DNA from: Salvia splendens
Lineage: Eukaryota > Streptophyta > Magnoliopsida > Lamiales > Lamiaceae
Length of the DNA: 64,000 nucleotides
Assembly: GCF_004379255.2 (NCBI RefSeq)
Contig: NC_056035.1
Location: forward strand, 20,109,902-20,173,901
Direction of reading: 5' to 3'
Shown: positions 56,744 to 64,000 of the stretch, piece after piece
Layout of the letters: every line of letters begins with the position of its first letter
How positions within the stretch are numbered: the stretch's first letter is position 1
Made by a program: the position numbers and the translations under genes
The notes under the pieces: model-generated
What the model was told of the DNA's origin: nothing
Seen by the model: the letters and a program-made list of their open reading frames with translations, nothing else
The model's database searches: none

Positions 56744-57099
56744 TTAGACCATCCACAACGCGTCTCGCGCCGGGCTCGCGTCTCGTCTCGGAGAGACGAG
56801 ACCCCCGCGAGACGCATTGCAGCGCCCATCTCGTCTCCAGCTCGCGCCCGTCTCGTCGCGTAGCTCGTCTCGGCGAGACACGAGACGAGATGTCTCGCCA
56901 CGCGCCAGGGACACGTGGCACGTCCCCATGCGTGCGTGACGCCCACTCGCTGGCCCGCGAGTGGGCGTCGTCACTGATGACGCAATAATTCATTTTTTTT
57001 TAAAAAAATCGATTTTTAATAAAAAAAAAAATTTTTTTTCAAACGGTAATATTACCGTTAAATATTTATTTTCATTTTTTAAATTTTAATTTTTTTACT

Positions 57100-57108
57100 C
57101 TATAAATA
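57100..57108 (+). promoter_or_regulatory. TATA box of the Harbinger transposase gene
   Basis: CTATAAATA 96 bp before the start codon, kept in the deletion derivative at 54273 and in a similar form in the element at 15345. Confidence 0.6.
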
Positions 57109-57203
57109 ATTCTATTCCATACTCATTTCAAACACAAACACACATCTATTCCTCTCAAATCCTCTCTATCACTCCAATTTCCATCTTCAATCAACTCAAA
57201 CAA

Positions 57204-58460
57204 ATGGATCCTTTTGAGCAAATGCGCCAATTAATGGAACAATCACTCGAAGAAGATCGACGACGAGAGGCGGAGGAAGCCGCACCACCCCCACGACGCT
57301 CCCGGAAGTACATCAATCGGAACCGGGAGGAAGCCGCCGCACGGTTAGTACGCGACTACTTCTGCGATAACCCGATTTGGGGAGATACCTATTTCCGTCG
57401 CCGTTTCCGCATGCGGAAACCGCTATTTCTCCACATAGCGAATACTTTGGCGGCCAGGGAGGAGTTCTTCCGAGAAGGGTTCGACGCGGTCGGTCGTCCC
57501 AGCCACACGACGCTGCAGAAATATACTGCAGCCATCCGGCAGCTTGCGACTGGACAAACGGCCGACATATTCGACGAATACCTGCACATCGGAGACAGCA
57601 CTGGGCGCTTGTGCTTGCTCAACTTCTGCAGAGGCGTCCGGGCAGCCTTCAGTGACGAATTTCTCCGGAGGCCAACCACGGAGGATTGTCAGTTCCTCCT
57701 CAACCTGCACGAACAAGTGCACGGATTCCCCGGGATGCTTGGCAGTGTCGATTGCATGCACTGGCAATGGAAGAATTGCCCGGTGGCTTGGAGGGGTTCC
57801 TACACGAGCGGCCACAAAGGCACCCACCCAACCGTTGTACTCGAGGCCGTTGCCGACTACCGACTTTGGATCTGGCACGCGTACTTCGGGGTCCCTGGCT
57901 CGAACAACGACGTAAACGTGCTCCAACAGTCCGACCTCTTTACCGAAGTTTTGGATGGTAAAGCGCCGGCCATCAACTTCGTCGCCAACAACCGGCGGTA
58001 TAAAATGGGGTACTATCTCGCCGACGGCATCTACCCGAAGTGGCCGACCTTCGTGAAGACGTGCGACAGGCCAGCGAACCCAAAGCAGACTCTTTTTGCG
58101 CAGAAGCAGGAGGCTGCGCGCAAGGATGTGGAGAGGGCGTTCGGGGTTCTCCAAGCGCGCTTCAACATCATCAAAGCCCCGGCTCGTTCGTGGTTCATGG
58201 AGAGCATGGTCGACATCATGTATACGTGCATAATCTTGCACAACATGATTGTCCGAGATGAAGGACCCGATGCCGGAAATTGGTTCGACCCCGAATCCCC
58301 CGGAAGCTCAACCGCAAGTAGTCCGCCGCGAAGTGGAGCGCATCCATCTATACAAGAACGGTTGGCTATTCGGGCAAGGACACGCGACTCTAGCGCCCAC
58401 ACCCAACTCCAAGAGGATCTAATTGAGCACATTTGGGAAAACTTTGGCGGAGAAGATTAA
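57204..58460 (+). CDS. PIF/Harbinger transposase (plant ALP1/HARBI1-like DDE nuclease)
   Basis: Intact 418-aa ORF with an ATG start. The N-terminus is acidic-basic (MDPFEQMRQLMEQSLEEDRR), then a helical part YFRRRFRMRKPLFLHIAN and HTTLQKYTAAIRQLATGQTA (about residues 63-120). From about 174 comes the nuclease: GFPGMLGSVDCMHWQWKNCP with D183, GVPGSNNDVNVL with D236, YLADGIYPKW with D274, and KDVERAFGVLQARF with E310. D183 and E310 are secure members of the DDE set; whether D236 or D274 is the middle one I cannot decide from memory. The C-terminus has AHPSIQERLAIR and ends HIWENFGGED. Length and motifs fit full-length family members, so it may be active. It would cut and paste elements with GACCATCCACAA-like ends, such as those at 20718 and 54273 (inference). 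Confidence 0.95.
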   Translation: MDPFEQMRQLMEQSLEEDRRREAEEAAPPPRRSRKYINRNREEAAARLVRDYFCDNPIWGDTYFRRRFRMRKPLFLHIANTLAAREEFFREGFDAVGRPSHTTLQKYTAAIRQLATGQTADIFDEYLHIGDSTGRLCLLNFCRGVRAAFSDEFLRRPTTEDCQFLLNLHEQVHGFPGMLGSVDCMHWQWKNCPVAWRGSYTSGHKGTHPTVVLEAVADYRLWIWHAYFGVPGSNNDVNVLQQSDLFTEVLDGKAPAINFVANNRRYKMGYYLADGIYPKWPTFVKTCDRPANPKQTLFAQKQEAARKDVERAFGVLQARFNIIKAPARSWFMESMVDIMYTCIILHNMIVRDEGPDAGNWFDPESPGSSTASSPPRSGAHPSIQERLAIRARTRDSSAHTQLQEDLIEHIWENFGGED

Positions 58461-58775
58461 ATTATGTCATTTTTATTTTTTTAGAATTTTAATTATGTCT
58501 TCGTTTTTTTTAATGTTAAGTTGTAATATTGTTTTAATTTTAATAAAGTGTGTTTGTTTAAATTGAATTGGGTTTTAAAAAAAATTATAAATTAAATTGA
58601 ATGAATAGTAATTAAGAGACGGTATAGAGACGGTTAAGAGACGGAGCGTTGCAGGTTCCGTCTCTTAGTTAAGAGATGGAGGAAAAAAGGACAGTGGGGC
58701 CCTCAAATAGTGCTCAAATAGTAGTTAAGAGACGGTTTAAGAGACGGTATAGAGACAGCGTTGTGGATGGCATTA

Positions 58776-59600
58776 ATTATTTCCTTTTCGCATATACGAT
58801 GATTGTTATTGCGTTAAATTTTCCTTTTATTCCCTTATTTACTACGTACGCTTATATTCCAAGTCCAGTTCCCTAAAAAGTGTGTGAACTTTATTTTCGA
58901 ATGACTAATTATAAAGTTTACTTATAGATTAATATGGTATCGTATTTTTTTATTCAATTCGATCTCAAATTTCGATTTTGACGTGAAAGGGAAGAATAGT
59001 ACCTAGACAAATAGATCGGGTTATCCACTCTTTCGTATTTAAATGTTTTTCTACACAAATTTACAATTTCTACAAAATCGACATTGACCAATAATGCTAA
59101 TTTAACGTCTTTATAGTTTATTCGACTTTGATAAAAGAAAAGAAAAAAAAGTCCTTGTTAGATGGAGTAATCCTTACTCAAGATATTTATCAAGAGATTA
59201 TATAAAACGACCTTAACTTGACAATAAAGTTTTTATCAATATGCGTTTGGAATTATCGGGAAGATAGCGACTTTTAATAGTTTTGTTTAATTAATTTATG
59301 TAGAAAAGCAAGTCAAGAGATTCAGCAGTCGACGCATTATCCGACAATTATGATTCCATTTCTACGCTATTATTAATTTATAACATAAATATTTTCCGAC
59401 AGACACATGTTCCTCCATTTTTTTGGACTCCTTATTTTTCGTGTTTAAACAAACAGACAAATAAGTCATGTGAGTAGAAATAAAACAAAACAAAGCAAAA
59501 CAAAAAACAGGGAGAAGAAACGTACTAGTGCAAATTTTAGCTATATTAGTGTTAGTTGAAAACAAATAGATATTGTTTCACAAGTTTAAGCAAAAAAATA
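58776..59600. other. AT-rich intergenic DNA, nothing recognised
   Basis: No credible ORF or bounded repeat over about 0.8 kb. Confidence 0.45.
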
Positions 59601-59602
59601 TA

Positions 59603-59797
59603 CTCTGTCCGTCTCATTTAATATGTTTACCTTTTACTTTTAGTTTGTCTCACTCAAGATGTCCATTTTTTATATTTGGAAATAAATCTCTTTCTCTTTT
59701 ATTGAACCATATTTTTTTCTCTTTACTACATCTAACAACTCTTCCTAAAATCTTGTGAAACTCAAGAATGTGGACATGTTAAGTGGGACGGAGGGAG
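59603..59797. mobile_element. Stowaway-type MITE
   Basis: CTCTGTCCGTCTCATTTAATATG ... CATGTTAAGTGGGACGGAGGGAG with TA flanks (59601-59602, 59798-59799). Confidence 0.75.
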
Positions 59798-59799
59798 TA

Positions 59800-60319
59800 A
59801 AAACTAAAAAACATTCTTATATTTGTGAATTTCCGCGTTATACTTTGGTGAGCTATTAAATACGCTTATGTTTCATATGAGAATGTATTGGGATACACCT
59901 AATTACTCTTAAATTTTGTCAAATTACTGTCATAGAAAATGGGTTGAAAAAATTATAAATCTTACTTTTAAATTTAATTTATAATAAAATGTGAGTGAGA
60001 AAAGAGTTAGTTGAATGTCACACCCACTATAAAAAATGGTAAAAATTAAAATGTGACAAATTTTGATGGACATACTAAAATCAAAATATGTGACAAATTT
60101 TCAGGAATAGAGAGAATATACAATATCTAATTTCAAACTAGAATAATAAAGTCTTAAAATGATTATGCAAGGGGATTTGGGATCCAGAACAACTTAGGGC
60201 CCACAACCCTTAGGTTGCGAGCTACCAATTCCGACCTGATTTCCATCCTAACTCTATTTTACGTCCCATTTTACATTCTATTAAGCCCAAAAATGTAATC
60301 TATAAAGTTACTCTAAGCC
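59800..60319. other. AT-rich DNA with a half MITE
   Basis: 59935-60118 carries words of another MITE subfamily and an end-like TTTTCAGGAATAGAGAGAATA. No gene. Confidence 0.35.
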
Positions 60320-61032
60320 AAGGTAGTAAAGATCATATATTTGATTCGCATCATATGCAGTTTGATGAATCCGCGAATTTTTGATGTTTGTGAATGCAGG
60401 AAAATGCAGATCACGACTCAGAGATTTTACGTGGTTCGATTTACTGAGGTAAATCTACGTCCACGGGAAGAAAAGAGGGCAGAGTTGTATTGCTTGATCT
60501 GTTTTCTTACAGCTTACAATACAGACTTGCTATTTGATCTTTTATCTCTAGAGAGCTTCTTAGAACCTTAACCCTATCTATCTGATCTAGGTTCTATTTA
60601 TACATTGAACCAAGATCGTGGCATGCAGCACTATTTACTAGGCAGTGGATGTCGTGGAGATCGTGGAGATCTTGCATGGGTCCACTATCCTGCATGAGTT
60701 AAAGACTGCTTGACACCACTAAATAGATCGTGGGTGTAGTGGAGGTGGAAATCCTGCATGAGTCCACTATCTCCTAGTTCGGTCGAATACTGAGACCGAA
60801 CTGCTGAATTATTGCCGAGCAGCTTTTGCCGATCTGAGAGTAGAGCTTGATGCCGACCTGAGAGCAGAGTTTGATTGGTTGGCTTTTACCGAGCTGTAGG
60901 CTGGGGCCGAACTCTTTGGTCGTGCCGAACTGAACTCTGATACTCTTTAGTCATGCCGAACTGATACTCATTCTTGGGCTTTAGGCTGATGGGCTTTACT
61001 GCTGTTGGGCTTGTTTAGTACGTACTCCATCA
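60320..61032 (-). repeat. 3' LTR of the Tat element
   Basis: In element orientation it starts TGATGGAGTACGTAC right after the polypurine tract. The TATA box TATAAATAG lies at 60602-60594. The far end is not fixed because no second LTR is in the window; 60320 is approximate. Confidence 0.65.
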
Positions 61033-61143
61033 CTACCCCCCCCGAAAAGCGAAGTGAATCACTTCGGCATTCTGGATAAAGGTACGGGGTAAGTTGATGT
61101 TTGTCCTCGGTCTGATGAAGTGAACTCTTCTTTGACCGGACTT

Positions 61144-61582
61144 GGTTTGTGTCCTAATTTGGCGAGTTTTATCGCTCGGATCGGACTTTCCGTTGTCCTA
61201 ATTTGGGGATCGGACTTTCCCTTGTCCTAATTCGGCGAGTTTTATCGCGTGGATCGGACTTTCCCTTGTCCTAATTCAGGCAAGTTTTATCGCGTGAATC
61301 GGACTTTTGTTGCAGTTCGTTTCAGACGAAGTGCTTGATTTTTAAGCCGAATTGTGGTCTTGTATCCTCTTTAGAAGCTTGGACTTCACAATCGTTGGCT
61401 CATTGCAGCTCGTTTTAGACGAACTGCTTGTTTAAGCTGAATTGTGGTCTTGTATCCTCTTTAGAAGCTTTGACTCACAATCGTTGGCTTATTGCAGTTC
61501 GTTTCAGACGAAGTGCTTGATTTTTAAGCCGAATTGTGGTCTTGTATCCTCTTTAGAAGCTTTGACTCACAATCGTTGGCTT
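61144..61582 (-). repeat. Two tandem-repeat arrays in the Tat 3' untranslated region
   Basis: At 61144-61305 a unit GGATCGGACTTTCC(C/G)TTGTC ... CGAGTTTTATCGCG of about 40-45 bp recurs about three times with one shortened copy. At 61312, 61405 and 61494 a unit of about 90 bp begins GCAGTTCGTTTCAGACGAAG and ends CACAATCGTTGGCT, three copies; the third is almost identical to the first. Confidence 0.85.
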
Positions 61583-61792
61583 GTATATGTTCTAAGAAGG
61601 GGATCAGCCTTCGAAGAACAAGATACCTCAGTAACATTTGTAAGAGACGACACGCACATAGACAGACAAAACACACCTAGACAAATAAAAAGCACTTAGA
61701 GACAAAAACGCACAGAGACAAACGAAGACCAAGCAAACCAAAGAAAGCACATTGACCGAACAGGACTCAAGACTGACTGACCGGACTGTCTC

Positions 61793-64000
61793 TTACAAAT
61801 GGAACTTCTTGAGGTTGGAAATGTGCCATGTTCGGGGTACCTGTTCTCCTGACATGTGAGCCAATTTGTAAGACCCTTTGCCGAGGACTTCTGACACCCG
61901 ATACGGACCTTCCCATGTGGGTTCGAGCTTGCCCAGCTTTTCTGCTCGGCTTACTTCGTTGTTTCTCAAGACGAGATCTCCCACTTGAAATTGCAGCTTC
62001 TTCACCCTTTGGTTGTAATACCGGGCTACTTGCTCCTTGTACTTGGCTGCTTTTATGCATGCCAATTCTCTTCTTTCTTCGGCAAGATCTAGCTCGGCTC
62101 TCAGTCCGTCGTCATTCATTTCTGCTGAGAAGTTTAGAGTTCGGGGACTGGGTATGCCGATCTCCACCGGAATCACGGCTTCAGTGCCGTACACAAGACT
62201 GTACGGAGTTTCACCGCTGGAGGTTGTGGGTGTAGTTCGGTAGGACCATAGGACTTGAGGGAGATTTTCTACCCATTGTCCTTTGGCTTGTTCTAACCGA
62301 GCTTTTAGCCCTTTCACCAGGATACGATTTGTTACCTCCGTTTGTCCGTTTGCTTGTGGATGAGAGACCGAAGTGAACCGCTGTTGAATATTCAGCTCTT
62401 GGCACCAATTCTTGAACGTCTTGTCGGTGAACTGAGTCCCGTTATCCGAGATGAGGATGTGGGGTATGCCAAATCGGCACACTATGTTCTTCCAGACGAA
62501 GTCCAATGCCTTTGAGCTCGTTATCGCAGCTAATGGTTCAGCCTCCACCCACTTCGTGAAGTAGTCCACGGCAACGATAAGGAATTTCATTTGCCGAGGA
62601 GCTTGAGGAAGTGGTCCCACTATGTCTATGCCCCATTGCATGAAAGGCCAAGGGCTTTGCATAGTGGATAGATCGGTCTGCGGCATCCTTGGGATATTTG
62701 CATGGATTTGGCACTTCGGGCATGTCTTGACGAGCTGCACTGCCTCTTGTACCATGGTTGGCCAATAATATCCCCATCTCAGAACTTTTTTAGCTAAAGC
62801 TCTGGCTCCGATGTGGCTACCGCACGATCCTTCATGAACTTCTCTGAGGATGTAGTCCGTCTCTTCTGGTCCTACGCACCGCAATAACGGCTGGAGGTAA
62901 GACTTTCTAAAGAGGACTCCTTCATGAAGTTCGTACCGAAGTGCTCGGCACGTGATCTTCCGAGCTTCTCTCTTATCCTCGGGCAATTGTCCTTGATCCA
63001 GATACTGCAAGATCGGCGTCATCCAGTTCGGCGAGCTGGATACTGAATGTACCTCGGCTTCATCAATGCTTCGATGCATTAATTCTTCCGCCTTTGAGCT
63101 CGGATCTGAGGCCAACTTACTTAAGGTATCTGCTCGGCTATTTTCCGCTCTGGGAATGCGGATTATCCGAAAATAGGAGAAACTTCGGCTGATGCTTTGC
63201 GCTTTGTCCAAATACTTCTTCATTCTCTCGTCACGAGCTTCACTTGTACCCAACATGTGATTTACTATGATTTGTGAATCACAATGGACTTTGAGAGATT
63301 TGACGAGCAGACTTTGCGCTAACTGGAGTCCGACCAGGAGGGCTTCGTACTCGGCTTCATTATTAGTAGTGGGGAATAGGAACCGAAGTGAGTAGGTTAC
63401 CTCGTGTCCGTCGGGAGCGACAAGTAAAATACCAGCTCCACTTCCCATCTTGTTTGAAGCTCCATCTACGAATTCGCTCCAGCAGTCCGGCGGCTCTACT
63501 TCGGATTCCAAGGGCTGTGCTAGTTCGGCATTGGCAGAATTCTTCTGTTCGGCAATAACAGGAATTGCTTGATCGAACTTTGCTTCTGCAAGAAAATCTG
63601 CCAAGGCTTGTCCCTTGATGGCTTTCCGAGGTAGATACTCGATTGAGTGTTCTCCCAGCTCTATGGCCCATTTGGCGATTCTGCCTGATGCTTCTGGCTT
63701 GGTCAAAACTTGCCGAAGAGGCAGATCGGTTAAGACGCATACCTTGTGAGCATAGAAGTATGGCCGCAGTCTCCTTGCTGCATTTACTAACGCCAGAGCA
63801 ATTTTTTCCAGAGGTTGATACCTTGTTTCTGGACCTCTTAATGCTCGGCTTGTAAAGTAGATGGGAAACTGCTTTAGGCCTTCTTCTCGTACAAGCACCG
63901 CGCTAATGGTTTGATCGGATGCCGCTAAGTATAAGAAAATCACTTCGGCATCTGTTGGAGAGGGTGGGAGACCGAGCTTTTTAACCTCTGCTCTATGACT
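61793..64000 (-). CDS. Pol polyprotein of the Tat element, 3' part (partial)
   Basis: The frame is open from the window edge to a stop at 61793, about 735 codons; the true start is beyond 64000. In order: end of the classic RNase H (YLAASDQTISAVLVREEG, then KAIKGQALADFLAE); a second, archaeal-type RNase H (WSEFVDGASNKMGSGAG with the first Asp, NNEAEYEALLVGLQLAQ with the Glu, VHCDSQIIVNHM with the next Asp, ENSRADTLSKLAS with the last Asp); then integrase with SCGSHIGARALA, CPKCQIHAN, WGIDIVGPLP, ISDNGTQFTDKTF, HPQANGQTEVTNR, and a GTEAVIPVEIG stretch. The C-terminus ends ISNLKKFHL without a chromodomain, as usual for Tat. No stop or shift is seen in this part, so the copy may be fairly young. 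Confidence 0.93.
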   Translation of the reverse strand, partial: SHRAEVKKLGLPPSPTDAEVIFLYLAASDQTISAVLVREEGLKQFPIYFTSRALRGPETRYQPLEKIALALVNAARRLRPYFYAHKVCVLTDLPLRQVLTKPEASGRIAKWAIELGEHSIEYLPRKAIKGQALADFLAEAKFDQAIPVIAEQKNSANAELAQPLESEVEPPDCWSEFVDGASNKMGSGAGILLVAPDGHEVTYSLRFLFPTTNNEAEYEALLVGLQLAQSLLVKSLKVHCDSQIIVNHMLGTSEARDERMKKYLDKAQSISRSFSYFRIIRIPRAENSRADTLSKLASDPSSKAEELMHRSIDEAEVHSVSSSPNWMTPILQYLDQGQLPEDKREARKITCRALRYELHEGVLFRKSYLQPLLRCVGPEETDYILREVHEGSCGSHIGARALAKKVLRWGYYWPTMVQEAVQLVKTCPKCQIHANIPRMPQTDLSTMQSPWPFMQWGIDIVGPLPQAPRQMKFLIVAVDYFTKWVEAEPLAAITSSKALDFVWKNIVCRFGIPHILISDNGTQFTDKTFKNWCQELNIQQRFTSVSHPQANGQTEVTNRILVKGLKARLEQAKGQWVENLPQVLWSYRTTPTTSSGETPYSLVYGTEAVIPVEIGIPSPRTLNFSAEMNDDGLRAELDLAEERRELACIKAAKYKEQVARYYNQRVKKLQFQVGDLVLRNNEVSRAEKLGKLEPTWEGPYRVSEVLGKGSYKLAHMSGEQVPRTWHISNLKKFHL

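Larger units (their letters stand above)
56747..58772 (+). mobile_element. Putatively autonomous PIF/Harbinger transposon
   Basis: 2026 bp. Left end GACCATCCACAACGC, right end GCGTTGTGGATGGCA (one or two mismatches), exact TTA duplication (56744-56746, 58773-58775). The left subterminal region is GC-rich and full of CGTCTCG / CGAGACG words; the right one repeats GAGACGGT(AT/TT)A. It encodes one intact transposase ORF. No second (Myb-like) ORF, normally required by this superfamily, is present. Confidence 0.93.
60320..64000 (-). mobile_element. Ty3/gypsy Tat-lineage retrotransposon, 3' part
   Basis: On the minus strand: pol (cut by the window end), a 3' untranslated region with tandem repeats, a polypurine tract (GCTTTTCGGGGGGGGTAG, 61050-61033) and the 3' LTR. 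The archaeal-type second RNase H in pol marks the Tat lineage. The rest of the element lies beyond 64000. Confidence 0.88.

Noticed and set aside
57423..58241. 272-aa minus-strand ORF
   Set aside because: Shadow of the transposase gene on the other strand, caused by its GC-rich codon use.
1..64000. tRNA, rRNA or snoRNA genes
   Set aside because: No cloverleaf with the usual A/B box words or rRNA segment was recognised by eye; a covariance search was not possible, so small RNA genes cannot be excluded.

Overview
This is a stretch of nuclear DNA from a flowering plant, almost certainly a eudicot. It has AT-rich intergenic DNA, genes split by introns with GT..AG borders, dense Stowaway-type MITEs (CTCCCTCCGTCC ends with TA target duplications), and plant-specific retrotransposon lineages (Athila-like, Tekay chromovirus, Tat, copia). 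A Lamiales origin is a guess from the look of the repeats and cannot be proved here. I found no rRNA, tRNA, CRISPR or bacterial feature.

Only two ordinary host genes are visible, both on the minus strand. A three-exon gene at 12095-14779 encodes a DUF4378 (TRM-like) protein of 329 aa. A four-exon gene at 26213-27508 encodes a DUF662 / RAB6-interacting-golgin-like coiled-coil protein of 171 aa. Both were rebuilt by hand from splice sites, reading phase and family motifs.

The rest is transposable elements, often nested. From left to right: an Athila-like element without reverse transcriptase or integrase (1-8439, cut by the window edge); a MITE cluster with three MITEs in one nest (10311-11308); the DUF4378 gene with MITEs in its introns; a Harbinger-type deletion product (15345-16024); an LTR-like block with four ACCCGGCCGGGT palindromes (about 17687-19113) beside an inverted, decayed copia RT; a second Harbinger MITE (20718-21240); more Stowaway MITEs; and the DUF662 gene. 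Next comes a complete, very young Tekay chromovirus (30491-40322, GAAAG duplication) with an extra 308-aa ORF before gag-pol. It sits in a short insertion that itself split a MITE. Then follow a compact 2.2-kb LTR element (41503-43714, GAATA duplication) carrying what looks like a piece of the host IWS1 gene, and a long-TIR element carrying an LRR gene fragment (45021-45993). After that are three elements each flanked by (TA)n runs (47889-53670), one of them a giant palindrome. The last part holds an internally deleted Harbinger element (54273-55141), a Mutator-like MITE with a 9-bp duplication (55171-56236), the apparently intact Harbinger parent type (56747-58772), and the 3' part of a Tat-lineage element on the minus strand (about 60320 to beyond 64000).

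The genes here do not form a pathway. The biology on show is mobile-element biology: capture of host gene fragments, parent and deletion-derivative pairs, and repeated insertion into preferred sites.
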